The notes: a model not told the origin generated them from the sequence alone. Shown: positions 15,088-25,594, counted from the stretch's first letter. The stretch: 64,000 nt of DNA from CAG-390 sp045543615 (GCA_045543615.1 JAZPXL010000041.1:50810-114809); one strand, 5' to 3'. Program-made: numbers and translations.

Positions 15088-17490
15088 TTATACAGCCGTT
15101 GTTTCGTCAACAGGCGAAGTTGTTTCGGCATCACTCGGTGTGGTTGTCTCGTCACCATCGGGCAGAGGCTCGGTATAGTCAGTACCACCACTTATGTAGA
15201 GGTCGACGACGAGCTCGTCGGGCTGTCCTGTCAGGGTACTGTCAGGCTCAGCCGATTGACCACATACCGTACCGATGGGAGCGTCACTTTGAATGGTTGT
15301 GACCTTGCCAAGAGTGATACCGTACTCTGTAAGAAGAGCCTCGGCTTCGCTCAGAGTGAGTGTCATAACATCGGGAACGGTAACGGTTATGGGAGGTGGC
15401 AGATAGTCAGGGCCGCCACTGACAACGAAAACAACATCAAGCACGCCCATCGAGATCTCAACCTCTCCCGGCGCAGGAGTCTGCGAGATAACGGTGCCCT
15501 TCGGCGCATCATTTCTTACGTAATTTACAGTAAGGTTGACACGGCACTGACCCTCACAACAGAAGTCGAGGATGGTCTTTGCAACGTCAAGGGGTTGACC
15601 TGTAAGGTCAAGCAGACTTATGGTGTTCTTGAAGTCATCACCACCACTGACCGTGAGTATTACCGAGGTGGCATTGTTCTTTACCGTGTCCTCGGCAGAG
15701 GGGATCTGACCTAAAATTGTATCCTTGTCCTTTTTATTGGAAATATAGTTTGTGTTTACGTCAAGTCCGTAGAGGCGCAAGATCTCAATAGCTTCCCCAA
15801 GTGGCATATCAAGAACATTCGGGCAGATATTGACCTTGAACTCAGGTCCACCACTTACTACAAAATCAATGACCGTGACGTCCTTGTATGCCACATCATC
15901 CTCTTTGTGCGAGGTGTCAATTATAGTACCTGCAGGCTTGCTTGAGCGAGTGTAAACGATGTCACCAATGAAGAGGGCATTCTTGTCAAGGAAGCTCTTG
16001 ACGGCCGTTTCCTTCATTCCGATGAATTTCGGGAGCTTGACGGAGACAAGCTGTGTTCCTGCACTCACTACGATTTTTACATTTGTACCCTGCTCGATCT
16101 GTGAGCCGGGGGCAGGAGTGGTCGATATAACACGGTTGATGGGTACGGTGTCACTTTCAATCTTCTCGACAGTAACACCAAAGCCGAGCGTGCGAAGCTC
16201 TGCCTGAGCAACTCGCCAGTCAAGAAGAGTATAGTCACCAAGAATGGTATATTCAGGGCCACGGCTGACCGTCAGCGTGACGGCGCAGGGACTCTTTCGT
16301 TTTGCGCCCGGAACGGGATTTTGCGCTATGACGTGATCCTTTGGAACGCTTGAGGAGTGAACATATTCGATAGTTACAACATAGTCCTGCTTGTTAAAGC
16401 CAAGCTCCTCGACGCTTGTAAGCTGCTTGCCGATAGAATCGGGGAGACTGAGCGAATCAGTTCCGGGGGATGCAATATTGAGCGCATCAAGCGCATAGAA
16501 CACGGAAACGAGAGCCACGAAGAGAACGGCAAACGCTATACCGAGGATAACGGGTGTCATTGAGCGAGACGGAGGCTGCTGTTTGCGATTTCGCTTTGTT
16601 CTCGCAGCACCCTTTGCCTTTTTGGGAGGCATAATTGCAGCTCTCGGTCTGCCGTCAAGCCTGTGCAACTGCGCAAACATCTCACGGGCATTTGAATAAC
16701 GTTGCTTTGGGTCTTTCTCCATTGAGTAGAGAATGACCTGTTCAAGACCTTTCGAGATCTTCGGGCGAATTTGTCTTGGCGCGATGGGCTTGTCGTGAAC
16801 GTGCATCATAAGGACGGAAATTGCGCTGTCATCATCAAAGGGAAGCGAGCCTGTCGCCATCTCATACATCATAACACCGAGTGAATAGAGGTCGGAGCGA
16901 GCGTCAGCACGCTTGCCCGATGCTTGCTCGGGGCTGATATAGTACACAGTGCCGATAGCCTTGTCCGACACGGTAGCCTTTTTGTTGCCCGGCAGCTTTG
17001 CTATACCAAAGTCCGTGACCTTGACGATGCCACCCTCAAGCATCATAATATTTTGAGGCTTGATGTCACGATGAATAATGCCCTTTGAATGAGCGTGGTC
17101 GAGGGCTGCAAGTATCTGCTTGCAGTAAAGTATGATCTCGTCAAAGTCGAGCGCACCCTTGCTGTCCATATAGTCACGCAGGGAGATGCCGTCCATATAT
17201 TCCATAACGAGATATTTTCTCTCGCCCTCAAGAGCGACATCAAAAATTCCGACGATATTGGGATGGGAGAGCATCGAGACGGCTCTTGATTCGTTGGTAA
17301 ATCGCTCCATCGCCTCTTCATCGTCAGCCATCTCGTCACGAAGCATTTTGATGGCAACGGTGCGATCAAGCTCAAGGTCGAGAGCACGATACACCGTCGA
17401 CATACCACCTGTGCCGAGAAATTCTTCTATTTTATATCTGCCGTCGATTACAGTTCCGACGAGCTTCTTGTATTCGTTGTTATTACCCAT
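15088..17490 (-). CDS. prkC: PASTA-domain serine/threonine kinase
   Basis: An 800-residue transmembrane Ser/Thr kinase that senses peptidoglycan and controls growth, division and germination in relatives. The kinase domain spans about 12-280, with the Gly loop GTGGMSTVY, HRDIKPQNIM and DFGIAK. A basic juxtamembrane linker leads into a membrane helix at about 312-335. Six PASTA-like repeats follow (about 345-770), with units beginning LPDSIG, LGDYTL, LPKFIG, CPNVLD, LLDLTG and VPDVMT. The C-terminus is a Thr/Asp-rich tail. B. subtilis PrkC has fewer PASTA units, so this ectodomain is long. It is paired with the PrpC phosphatase just upstream. Confidence 0.96.
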   Translation of the reverse strand: MGNNNEYKKLVGTVIDGRYKIEEFLGTGGMSTVYRALDLELDRTVAIKMLRDEMADDEEAMERFTNESRAVSMLSHPNIVGIFDVALEGERKYLVMEYMDGISLRDYMDSKGALDFDEIILYCKQILAALDHAHSKGIIHRDIKPQNIMMLEGGIVKVTDFGIAKLPGNKKATVSDKAIGTVYYISPEQASGKRADARSDLYSLGVMMYEMATGSLPFDDDSAISVLMMHVHDKPIAPRQIRPKISKGLEQVILYSMEKDPKQRYSNAREMFAQLHRLDGRPRAAIMPPKKAKGAARTKRNRKQQPPSRSMTPVILGIAFAVLFVALVSVFYALDALNIASPGTDSLSLPDSIGKQLTSVEELGFNKQDYVVTIEYVHSSSVPKDHVIAQNPVPGAKRKSPCAVTLTVSRGPEYTILGDYTLLDWRVAQAELRTLGFGVTVEKIESDTVPINRVISTTPAPGSQIEQGTNVKIVVSAGTQLVSVKLPKFIGMKETAVKSFLDKNALFIGDIVYTRSSKPAGTIIDTSHKEDDVAYKDVTVIDFVVSGGPEFKVNICPNVLDMPLGEAIEILRLYGLDVNTNYISNKKDKDTILGQIPSAEDTVKNNATSVILTVSGGDDFKNTISLLDLTGQPLDVAKTILDFCCEGQCRVNLTVNYVRNDAPKGTVISQTPAPGEVEISMGVLDVVFVVSGGPDYLPPPITVTVPDVMTLTLSEAEALLTEYGITLGKVTTIQSDAPIGTVCGQSAEPDSTLTGQPDELVVDLYISGGTDYTEPLPDGDETTTPSDAETTSPVDETTAV

Positions 17491-17535
17491 TTTAAAATTC
17501 CGTTTATATAGGATTTATTAAGAATAAGCGTGGAC

Positions 17536-18309
17536 TTAAAGAGATGCGATGATGACGGTGATATTGTCAGGGCCACCTGCATCATTAGCTGCACTTACAA
17601 GAGCCTCGGCTTTTTCTTTAAGCTCACCCTCGCCCATAACAATGTTGTAAATAACATCCCTCTCGACATAGCTGCTAAGTCCGTCGGAGCAAAGAAGTAT
17701 GTATCTTGGAGAGGTGGGTGTGCCGGGCGTAGGATCAAGAGAGATGACGTCTGCCTTAACATCGTCCTCAATACCGATGGCACGAGTTATCATATTGCGC
17801 ATCGGAGATGCCTCGGCCTCCTCGGCTGTGAGCTGACCTAAGTCGATGAGGTACTGAACATAGGAGTGGTCGGTGGTTATCTGCACCATCCGTCCGTCTG
17901 AAATTTCATACATACGGCTGTCTCCGACATTGAGCGCATAGGCAATATCGTTCTCAACGTAGAGCAGAGCAACCATAGTTGTTCCCATACCGTCAAGCTT
18001 TCCGACGGACTGCTGGGCTTTCTTCCAGACGGCAAAATTTGCCTCGGAGGCAGAGAGATTGAGCGAAAAGCGAAGCCCTGTACTGCCAAGGTCAGCCTCT
18101 TCATCGGGCGAGTCTGGCAGAATATGCTCTCTCATAGACTGCGCAAAGGTGTCAAGGGCAAGCCTTGACGCAACAGCTCCTCCGTTAGCACCTCCCATAC
18201 CGTCGCAAACGACGAGCAGGGTAACACGGGGAAGTAACTCATAAATACCGAAGCAGTCCTGATTTTCGGCACGAACCTTGCCTACATCTGTCTTACCGTA
18301 AAATTTCAT
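17536..18309 (-). CDS. prpC: PP2C-family protein phosphatase
   Basis: A 257-residue metal-dependent Ser/Thr phosphatase that reverses PrkC phosphorylation. Motifs are TDVGKVRAENQDCFG at the start, VCDGMGGANGG (metal site), LLCSDGLSSYV, and the C-terminal AGGPDNITVI. Length and order with prkC are as in other Firmicutes. It follows rlmN by about 50 bases and precedes prkC by 45 bases. Confidence 0.96.
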   Translation of the reverse strand: MKFYGKTDVGKVRAENQDCFGIYELLPRVTLLVVCDGMGGANGGAVASRLALDTFAQSMREHILPDSPDEEADLGSTGLRFSLNLSASEANFAVWKKAQQSVGKLDGMGTTMVALLYVENDIAYALNVGDSRMYEISDGRMVQITTDHSYVQYLIDLGQLTAEEAEASPMRNMITRAIGIEDDVKADVISLDPTPGTPTSPRYILLCSDGLSSYVERDVIYNIVMGEGELKEKAEALVSAANDAGGPDNITVIIASL

Positions 18310-18361
18310 AGCCTTGCCTTTCTTTGCTCAAAATTTTTTTGGATATGCCACAATATTTGTG

Positions 18362-19435
18362 TTACTCCACAGGCTGTGCGTGACGGCGGCGGAGCTGACC
18401 ACAGGATGCGTTGATATCAGGGCCAAGCTTGCGGCGAACTGTTGCCCTGACTCCCCTCTTTTCAAGAGTAGCACAGAATGCTTGTATATCTGCGGCAGAG
18501 GGGGGACGAAGACCCGTTTCCTTTACGGGATTTACCGGGATTATGTTGACGTGGATGGGGAATTTCTCACCACGTTTTTCTCTAAGAGAGGAGATGAGCA
18601 CTCTCGCAAGATGCTCTGCGTCCTCCACGCTTGCGTTGTGACCGTCAATGAGAGTGTACTCAAATGAAATCCTGCGTCCTGTGCGATTGAAGTACTCCTT
18701 GCAGGCTGAGAGAAGAGATGAGACGTTCCATCTTTTGTTGATGGGCATAATCTTGTCCCTTGCTTCGTCATCGGGTGCGTGAAGAGAGATCGAGAGAGTT
18801 ATCGGAAGCTCTTCTTCCATAAGCCTCCGGATTCCGTCAACGTGTCCGCAGGTGGAAAGCGAGATATGCCTGTATCCGATGCAGACCCCACGCTCATCGT
18901 TGACAAGACGGAGAAAACGCAGAACATTATCGTAATTATCAAGTGGCTCACCGATACCCATAAGCACAACACCCGACACACGCTCGCCTGTATCGGCCGA
19001 TGCAATAATAATCTGGGACAGAATTTCACCTGCGCTGAGGTCACGGATCTTGCCACCAATGGTGGATGCGCAAAACGCACAGCCCATTCTGCAACCAACC
19101 TGGGTTGAAACACATACGGTGTTGCCGTGATTGTAGCGCATAAATACGGTTTCAATGCAGTTTCCATCGTAAAGACGGAGCAGATACTTCACAGTTCCGT
19201 CAACCGAGGAGATGTATTTCTCTTCAATAGTCGGCATCCTTGTTGGCATAGCAGCTTCAAGACGATCTGCTGTCGACTTTGAGATATTGCTCATTTTATG
19301 TGGAACAAGCCCACGGTGAAGAGAGGTGAAAATCTGCGAGGCACGATATTTAGGCTCACCAAGCGAGAGCAAAAGCTCGCAAAGCTCACCGTATTCAAGC
19401 GACAGAAGATCACTTTGATTGTTAAGAGAGGGCAT
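18362..19435 (-). CDS. rlmN: Dual-specificity 23S rRNA/tRNA adenine C2-methyltransferase RlmN
   Basis: A 357-residue radical SAM enzyme that methylates A2503 of 23S rRNA and A37 of some tRNAs. The iron-sulfur motif is CRMGCAFC, with GVVLMGIGEPLDN after it. The two methyl-transfer cysteines are expected in the CFMR-like region and near the C-terminus; here CGQLRRR lies close to the end. It overlaps the end of rsmB by 14 bases, so the two are translationally coupled. Confidence 0.95.
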   Translation of the reverse strand: MPSLNNQSDLLSLEYGELCELLLSLGEPKYRASQIFTSLHRGLVPHKMSNISKSTADRLEAAMPTRMPTIEEKYISSVDGTVKYLLRLYDGNCIETVFMRYNHGNTVCVSTQVGCRMGCAFCASTIGGKIRDLSAGEILSQIIIASADTGERVSGVVLMGIGEPLDNYDNVLRFLRLVNDERGVCIGYRHISLSTCGHVDGIRRLMEEELPITLSISLHAPDDEARDKIMPINKRWNVSSLLSACKEYFNRTGRRISFEYTLIDGHNASVEDAEHLARVLISSLREKRGEKFPIHVNIIPVNPVKETGLRPPSAADIQAFCATLEKRGVRATVRRKLGPDINASCGQLRRRHAQPVE

Positions 19436-20759
19436 TTTTCTTTACCTTTCTTATCTTGGCAATAAAGAATCCGTCCCTCTCACGAGAGGGCAGAATGGTA
19501 AGCATACCACAGGTGGATTTAAAGATACCAACTGTGAAATCCTCGCAAACAAACCCCTGGTGCGTACCAATAAAACGGCGCACAACTTCCTCGTTTTCCT
19601 CGGGAAGAATGGTGCAGGTCGAGTAAACAAGCACACCATCGTCAGAGAGGGATGAGGAAACCGATGCGAGAATATTATATCCAAGCTCCCCAAGTGATGA
19701 GAGAGAGGCAAGAGGACGGTATTTTATCTCCGTCTTCTTTGCGACAACACCAAGTCCTGAGCAGGGAACGTCGCAGATTATGCGATCATACACCTCGCCC
19801 TCGGGCAGAGGCAGGGATGCATCTCTGACGAGAGTGTCAATGGACTTGATGCCGAGCCTCTCTGCTCCGGTGCTTATTAGTGGGAGCTTTGAGGGGTGGA
19901 GGTCGCAGGAGAGAATATGCGCACTGTCAGAAGAGAGAAGTGCCGCAGAAAAGCTCTTGCCACCGGGGCAGGCACAACAGTCAAGTATTCTTTGTGTGGG
20001 CTTTGGGTCAAGCACAAGAGAGGCGAGCTGTGAGGACTCGTCCTGAACAAATGCAAGTCCCTCGTCAATGACACGGGGAAGCCCCTGACCACGAACCGAG
20101 ACGCCAAAGGGCGAGTGCGGCGTGGGCGTAGCCTCAAAGCCATCGGAGAGAAGTCGCTCGATAAGCTCGCTTCGAGTTGTACGAAGAGTATTTACACGAA
20201 GCGTAAGAGGAGGGGATTCAAGATATGATTCAAGAATGCTCTCGGTGCGACAGAGTCCAAAGAGGGACAGATATCGAGCACAAAGCTCCTCGGGGGCTGA
20301 ATATACAAAGGAAAGATAGCGCACCGTGTCGGTTTGCTTGTCAGGCACAGGAAAATCGGGCGTGCGCTGATACTGACGGAGAATGGCGTTTACAAAGCCA
20401 CGGCTGTACCTGCCTGCAAGCTTGACGGTTTCGTTTACTGCGGCAAATTCGGGAATTCTGTCGAGATAACGAAGCTGATAAATGCCAAGTCTGCAAAGGC
20501 AGAGAGGCTCTTTGTCAATTTTTGAGACAGCTCTCTTTGCAAGAGAGGAGATGATGGTGTCGAGAGTGATGCTCCTTTCGCATACACCCGACACAAGTCG
20601 GCAGAAGAGCGCACGGTCAGCTCCCTCAATGCCCGACTCTTCAATTGTTGTGTCGATGAGACGGTTTGAATAACCACCGTCGCCACCATCAGCTGCACTT
20701 TCCATACGCAGAAGCGTCTTAAATGCCAGCCGTCTTGGGTTTGGTCTGTTTTCACTCAT
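19422..20759 (-). CDS. rsmB: 16S rRNA (cytosine-967 C5)-methyltransferase
   Basis: A 445-residue RsmB/Sun protein. It has an N-terminal NusB-like helical domain (about 1-140) and a C-terminal SAM-dependent methyltransferase. Motif I is CCACPGGKS, and the catalytic and release cysteines lie in DVPCSGLG and STCTILPEENE. Length is typical. It precedes rlmN in the conserved fmt-rsmB-rlmN-prpC order; a zinc metallopeptidase gene lies between fmt and rsmB. Confidence 0.95.
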   Translation of the reverse strand: MSENRPNPRRLAFKTLLRMESAADGGDGGYSNRLIDTTIEESGIEGADRALFCRLVSGVCERSITLDTIISSLAKRAVSKIDKEPLCLCRLGIYQLRYLDRIPEFAAVNETVKLAGRYSRGFVNAILRQYQRTPDFPVPDKQTDTVRYLSFVYSAPEELCARYLSLFGLCRTESILESYLESPPLTLRVNTLRTTRSELIERLLSDGFEATPTPHSPFGVSVRGQGLPRVIDEGLAFVQDESSQLASLVLDPKPTQRILDCCACPGGKSFSAALLSSDSAHILSCDLHPSKLPLISTGAERLGIKSIDTLVRDASLPLPEGEVYDRIICDVPCSGLGVVAKKTEIKYRPLASLSSLGELGYNILASVSSSLSDDGVLVYSTCTILPEENEEVVRRFIGTHQGFVCEDFTVGIFKSTCGMLTILPSRERDGFFIAKIRKVKKNALS

Positions 20760-20768
20760 AATAAGTCC

Positions 20769-21479
20769 TCAGCGTCTGCGATTTGATGTAATAAGCAGAA
20801 GCCTGAATATCTGAAGCATTGATGATGCCAGAGCGGCAACATAGGTAAGGGCGGCTGCCGTCAGTACACGGCGTGCGCCTGAAAGCTCCTCATCGGTGTA
20901 CTGTCCACTTGCACGCAGGGCGGACATCGCACGGCGTGAGGCGTTGAACTCAACGGGGAGAGTTACAAGCTGAAATAGAACGGCGACGGAAAACAGGGCA
21001 ATCCCGGCGTACATCATAAATAGACCGACAGGACTTTCCGTACCCCACGCCGTCAGAAGAATACCGATAAAGAAGAGCGGCCAGGCAAGGCGTGAGGAAA
21101 AATTGCACACGGGAATGATCGCCATTCTTACCTTGATGGGAAAATAGCCCTCGGCGTGCTGAAGAGCGTGTCCTGCCTCGTGAGCCGCAACACCGACAGC
21201 AGCTGCACTGGTCTTTGAATAAACAGGCTCTGAGAGATTGATTCTGTTTGAGCGTGGGTCATAGTGGTCGGTAAGACTGCCACCAATAGCACCTATCGTG
21301 ACATTACGAACACCACCACTGCGAAGCACCTCGGCTGCGGCATCATAGCCCGTCATCCCTCTTCGTGTCAGGAGAGTGGAGTATCTCTCAAAGGTGCTTT
21401 TGACAAATATCTGTGCTATAAGCGTTATGAGAAACGCAATTACAATCAGAATATAGGTTGGATCGAAGAATAAAGGCAT
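20769..21479 (-). CDS. YugP-family membrane zinc metallopeptidase
   Basis: A 236-residue integral membrane protease-like protein. It has one membrane helix at about residues 7-26, the zinc motif HEAGH (in AAHEAGHALQHAEGY), then further hydrophobic segments. Its substrate is unknown. It starts behind GGAGG and lies 14 bases after fmt, in the fmt-yugP-rsmB arrangement common in Clostridia. Confidence 0.9.
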   Translation of the reverse strand: MPLFFDPTYILIVIAFLITLIAQIFVKSTFERYSTLLTRRGMTGYDAAAEVLRSGGVRNVTIGAIGGSLTDHYDPRSNRINLSEPVYSKTSAAAVGVAAHEAGHALQHAEGYFPIKVRMAIIPVCNFSSRLAWPLFFIGILLTAWGTESPVGLFMMYAGIALFSVAVLFQLVTLPVEFNASRRAMSALRASGQYTDEELSGARRVLTAAALTYVAALASSMLQIFRLLLITSNRRR

Positions 21480-21493
21480 ATAAACCTCCGCTT

Positions 21494-22438
21494 TTATGCG
21501 AGAACATCTCCCACAGAAAGACGTCTGCCACGCAGATAATCCGAGCTGTCCATCCGTCCCTTGCCCTCAGGAAGCAGACGAAGAATAGCAATTCGTTCCT
21601 CGCCCAGCTTTCCACAGGCAATAACAAGCTCGCCGTCGGCCGACACAACGCGTCCCGGCGTTGTGGGCGCACCTGATTTTGACGGACGTGAAGCTATTAG
21701 CTTGAGCATTTTGCCGTCGGGCGTGTGGGTATATGCGAGTGGGAATGGGGATAGTCCTCTTATTTTGTTGTGAATAGTATGCGCATCGAGAGTGAAATCT
21801 ATGAGGCATTCACTCTTTTCGATCTTTGCGGCGTAGCTTGGAGTGACCTCTGAGAGAGCTTGCGGGATGCGACGAAGAGTGCCGTCACGGAGAGCGGATA
21901 GCGTGTCGAGCATCAGCTTGCCACCAAGTGCGGCGAGCTTGTCGTGCATCGTCTCGAAGTTGTCATCCTCGCCAATTGGGATAGAGCCCGAAAGAAGCAT
22001 ATCTCCCGTGTCAATACCCGAATCCATAAACATAGTGGTGATGCCTGTAACGCTCTTGCCGTCAATGATGGCACGCTGCATCGGGGCCGCACCACGGTAT
22101 TCGGGGAGAAGTGAGCCGTGAACGTTTATGCAACCGTACTTTGGGTATCCAAGAACATTGTCGGGAAGTATCTTTCCGTATGCTACAACAACAATAAGCT
22201 CAGGGGAGATGCTGTCGAGAAGAGAAGCGAAGTCCTCGCCTTTGAGGGTAGTTGGCTGGTAGACCGGGATGGAATGCTCCTCTGCATACACCTTGACGGG
22301 CGACGGAGTCAGCTTGTAGCCCCTGCCGACAGGTCTGTCGGGGAGGGTGATGACTCCGACTACATTCTCGCCGTTTTCAACGAGAGACGAGAGGGTTGCA
22401 ACGGCAAAGTCGGGAGTTCCCATAAAGAGTATTCTCAT
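21494..22438 (-). CDS. fmt: Methionyl-tRNA formyltransferase
   Basis: A 314-residue enzyme that formylates Met-tRNA(fMet) using 10-formyltetrahydrofolate. Features are MRILFMGTPDFAV at the start, the catalytic region with NVHGSLLPEYRGAAP, then DSGIDTGDML, and a C-terminal OB-like tRNA-binding domain. It is 4 bases after def, the standard deformylase-formyltransferase pair. Confidence 0.97.
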   Translation of the reverse strand: MRILFMGTPDFAVATLSSLVENGENVVGVITLPDRPVGRGYKLTPSPVKVYAEEHSIPVYQPTTLKGEDFASLLDSISPELIVVVAYGKILPDNVLGYPKYGCINVHGSLLPEYRGAAPMQRAIIDGKSVTGITTMFMDSGIDTGDMLLSGSIPIGEDDNFETMHDKLAALGGKLMLDTLSALRDGTLRRIPQALSEVTPSYAAKIEKSECLIDFTLDAHTIHNKIRGLSPFPLAYTHTPDGKMLKLIASRPSKSGAPTTPGRVVSADGELVIACGKLGEERIAILRLLPEGKGRMDSSDYLRGRRLSVGDVLA

Positions 22439-22442
22439 TTAA

Positions 22443-22973
22443 TCAGTCCCCTTTTACTCTCAGTCTTCTTGCGTGACGGCGAAGACGGGGAGATGGCTGT
22501 TCTTCCTCTTCCTCACTCTCGGTATCGTACATATAAAGAGCAATATCAGTATAAAGCTTGCCGTCAAGATGATCTGTTTCGTGGCAGATGGCACGGGCAA
22601 GAAGCTCTGTGCCCTCAAGCACGTATTCTTCACCGTGTCGATTAGTCGCACGCACACGAACACGCATCGGTCTGCGAACGCAGCCACTGCGTCCGGGTAC
22701 GCTGAGGCAACCCTCGCTACCCTCCTGCTCACCCTCAGTTTCGATGATGACGGGATTTATGAGCTCGTGAACAACCCCCGGCTCAGTTTCGATAACAACA
22801 ACACGGAGAAGCACGCCCACCTGAGGTGCGGCAAGACCGACACCGTCGGCGTCTCTCATAGTCTCGATCATATCGTCAAGAAGAGTAATAATTCTGGGTG
22901 TGATCTTTGCGACGGGACGGCAGACCGTTCTCAGTGCGCTGTCTCCATCAGTAACAATTCTACGCTTTGCCAT
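22443..22973 (-). CDS. def: Peptide deformylase
   Basis: A 176-residue metalloenzyme that removes the formyl group from nascent N-termini. All three motifs are intact: GVGLAAPQVG, EGCLSVPG and CHETDHLDG, giving the Cys-His-His metal site and catalytic Glu. The C-terminus has an acidic stretch (ESEEEEEQ) followed by a basic tail (RLRRHARRLR) that is longer than usual. Next to fmt and after priA, as expected. Confidence 0.96.
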   Translation of the reverse strand: MAKRRIVTDGDSALRTVCRPVAKITPRIITLLDDMIETMRDADGVGLAAPQVGVLLRVVVIETEPGVVHELINPVIIETEGEQEGSEGCLSVPGRSGCVRRPMRVRVRATNRHGEEYVLEGTELLARAICHETDHLDGKLYTDIALYMYDTESEEEEEQPSPRLRRHARRLRVKGD

Positions 22974-23040
22974 AATAAAGCTAACCTGTGCCTTTCGATA
23001 AAAGATAATAAAAAGATAATAATAAGAAAATATGTAAAAA

Positions 23041-25548
23041 TCAAATGCTTGTCGGGTTGAAATCCACCGTCAGAAGCGGCGAGGAGCTGCTCTTGGGCGA
23101 GAACTCCGACAAAATGGTTGCGATAAGCCGTCTTGTGTCTGCGCAGAGACGGCATTTAATAATAATGCGCATACGGTATTTGCCATCGACACGATAGACG
23201 GGAGCTTCAAACGGCCCGAAGAAGATAAAGGGCAGATCCTTATATCTGTCCTCACCTGCAAGAGCTTGCAAGCGTTGGTTCAGCTCGTTTGCAACAAGCG
23301 CGCAGTCTCGCTCGTTTGGAGAGGTCACCGTCAGAAGTGCTATATCGCAGAAGGGTGGGAATGTGAGCGCACGGCGAAGACGCACAACCCGTGAGTAAAG
23401 CGTCTCATAATCCTGCGCCCGTGCAAGCTCAATAACCTCGTGGTCGGGGTTGTTGGTCTGTATAACTGCACGACCGGGTCGCTCGCGTCTGCCCGCTCTT
23501 CCGATAACCTGGGTAAGCATTGCAAATGTGCGCTCCTCGGCACGATAATCGTCAAAATAAAGTGAGGCATCGGCAAGAAGAATGCCGACAAGAGTAACAT
23601 CGGGAAAATCGTGTCCCTTAGTAACCATCTGCGTTCCAAGCAGAATATCTGCCTCGTGGCGTCGGAATTTGCCGAGAAGCTCTCGGTATGACGCTTTGTT
23701 TTGTGTTGTGTCGGTATCCATTCGGAGAATTCTTGCCGTCGGCAGAAGAATGGACAGCTCCTGCTCTACACGCTGAGTGCCGTATCCCATACGGATGAGA
23801 TGCTCCGAGGAGCAGGACGGACAGCTCTTGGGCAGAGGCATTCTCCGTCCACACCAATGGCATACAAGCACGCCGTTTTCATAATCGCCCCTCTTTGTGT
23901 GGTATGTCATCGAGACGGAGCAGGACGGACATTTTACAGCCTCACCACAAGAGGCACAGGATACATAATTGTTGTATCCTCTGCGATTGAGAAAGAGAAC
24001 GGATTGCTCTCCTCGCTCAAAGGTCTCGGTGAGCAGACGGGAGAGGGTTTTGCCGATCGGCGTAAGGTTGCCGGTTCTCGGCTCAGCTCTCATATCTGCA
24101 ACAATGACCTCGGGCAAGGTTGCCTTTCCGTATCGTTTGGTAAGCCTCAGAAGAGTGTATGCACCGTCGGCCGCTTTCTTGCGACTTTCGATCGACGGCG
24201 TTGCTGAGGCAAGCAGAAGCAGAGATGACGTTTTTGCACACCTGAAGCGCGCAATATCTCTTGCGTGGTATCTCGGCGAGGTGTCGGATTTGTATGTGTG
24301 CTCCTGCTCCTCGTCGATTATGATAAGTCCAAGCTTGCAGACGGGCGCAAATACTGCACTTCTCGTTCCAATGACGAGATGGGCCTCGCCTCGCTTGATT
24401 CTGTTGTAGGAATCCTGTCTCTCACCTGCGCTCATCGCAGAATGAAGAACGGCAACAGAGCTTTGGTATCTTGATGAAAAGATGGCGAGTGTCTGTGGTG
24501 TCAGCGCAATTTCGGGCAGCAGAAGAATAACATCACGTCCCCCCTCAAGCACACGGTCTATGATGGCAAGCATAACGCTCGTTTTGCCACTTCCCGTAAC
24601 ACCCTCAAGCAAAGCAGCCTTCGGCTCACCTGACTCAAACAAAGACAGAAGAGCATCGTAAGCCTGTGCTTGCTCGTCACTCAAAACAACGTCAGCCTGC
24701 GATCCTTCGCCCTCGCTTGCCTCAATAATTGTGGCAAGGTCACGCATTATGGGCGTGCGACTTTCTGTCAAAAGCCCTTTTTTGATGAGTGCGCTTACAG
24801 TTGCCTTTGTGATGGAGAAGGACTCAAGCTCGGTGGACGAGATCGCCCTTTTTTCTTCCATAAAGGTGAGCAGAGCCTGCCTTTGTGTCTCGGAACGAAG
24901 CTTTTGGATCTTTTTTCCGTCGACGCTTCCACCATCAAGATAGATTTGCAGCTCTTCTGCAGGCAAAGCTATGGCATAGTACGACTCCGTCTTATCACGC
25001 GGAGCTTTAAGCTCAAGCTCACGGGCTACATAACCAAGCCTTATGAGCTTGTCAAGAGGCGCGCGCATATTTGAGGAGAAGCGATAGCGCAAAGCGTCCT
25101 CACCAATGCGACCTCTTGCGACGATGTGATTGTAAATCATCATCGCCTGTGTGTCCTCGGATAATGACGCGCTCGGCGTCTTTCCCGTTGGAACATAATG
25201 CTCCTCAAGACGAGACATAGCGGCGGACGGAATCATAGCGTGGATGGCGTCAGAGGTTGTGCAGAGCGTCTGCGAGCGCAAAAACTGCCAGATATCGAGC
25301 AGCTCACGGCTGAGAGACAGCTCCCGTCCACAGACGGACAGCAGAGGCTTTACCTTGTCTTTTGGCGTTTTTGTCGTATCCCTGACCTCGCTGACAAGAG
25401 CGAGCAGGTGACGGTTTCCGTTCCCGAAAGGCACGCCGACAAAATCCCCTGCCTCGACATCCATTGTGTCGGGAATGAGGTAATCGTACTGCCTGTCGAT
25501 ATTGAACGGCACATCAAGAAGGTACACGCCTGCGTATTTTGTTTTCAT
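23041..25548 (-). CDS. priA: Primosomal protein N' (PriA helicase)
   Basis: An 835-residue replication-restart helicase. It has an N-terminal DNA-binding domain, Walker A GVTGSGKT, Walker B DEEQE, and helicase motifs through GTQMVTKGHDFP and QVIGRAGR. The zinc-binding insertion is complete, with cysteines in CASCGEAVKCPSC and in CHWCGRRMPLPKSCPSC. GGAGGG precedes the start. The usual upstream neighbour coaBC is missing, so priA directly follows rpoZ. Confidence 0.97.
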   Translation of the reverse strand: MKTKYAGVYLLDVPFNIDRQYDYLIPDTMDVEAGDFVGVPFGNGNRHLLALVSEVRDTTKTPKDKVKPLLSVCGRELSLSRELLDIWQFLRSQTLCTTSDAIHAMIPSAAMSRLEEHYVPTGKTPSASLSEDTQAMMIYNHIVARGRIGEDALRYRFSSNMRAPLDKLIRLGYVARELELKAPRDKTESYYAIALPAEELQIYLDGGSVDGKKIQKLRSETQRQALLTFMEEKRAISSTELESFSITKATVSALIKKGLLTESRTPIMRDLATIIEASEGEGSQADVVLSDEQAQAYDALLSLFESGEPKAALLEGVTGSGKTSVMLAIIDRVLEGGRDVILLLPEIALTPQTLAIFSSRYQSSVAVLHSAMSAGERQDSYNRIKRGEAHLVIGTRSAVFAPVCKLGLIIIDEEQEHTYKSDTSPRYHARDIARFRCAKTSSLLLLASATPSIESRKKAADGAYTLLRLTKRYGKATLPEVIVADMRAEPRTGNLTPIGKTLSRLLTETFERGEQSVLFLNRRGYNNYVSCASCGEAVKCPSCSVSMTYHTKRGDYENGVLVCHWCGRRMPLPKSCPSCSSEHLIRMGYGTQRVEQELSILLPTARILRMDTDTTQNKASYRELLGKFRRHEADILLGTQMVTKGHDFPDVTLVGILLADASLYFDDYRAEERTFAMLTQVIGRAGRRERPGRAVIQTNNPDHEVIELARAQDYETLYSRVVRLRRALTFPPFCDIALLTVTSPNERDCALVANELNQRLQALAGEDRYKDLPFIFFGPFEAPVYRVDGKYRMRIIIKCRLCADTRRLIATILSEFSPKSSSSPLLTVDFNPTSI

Positions 25549-25594
25549 TTGCGCACCCTCCTTTTTTACCGTTTATCTAAAACTTGTATTCGTA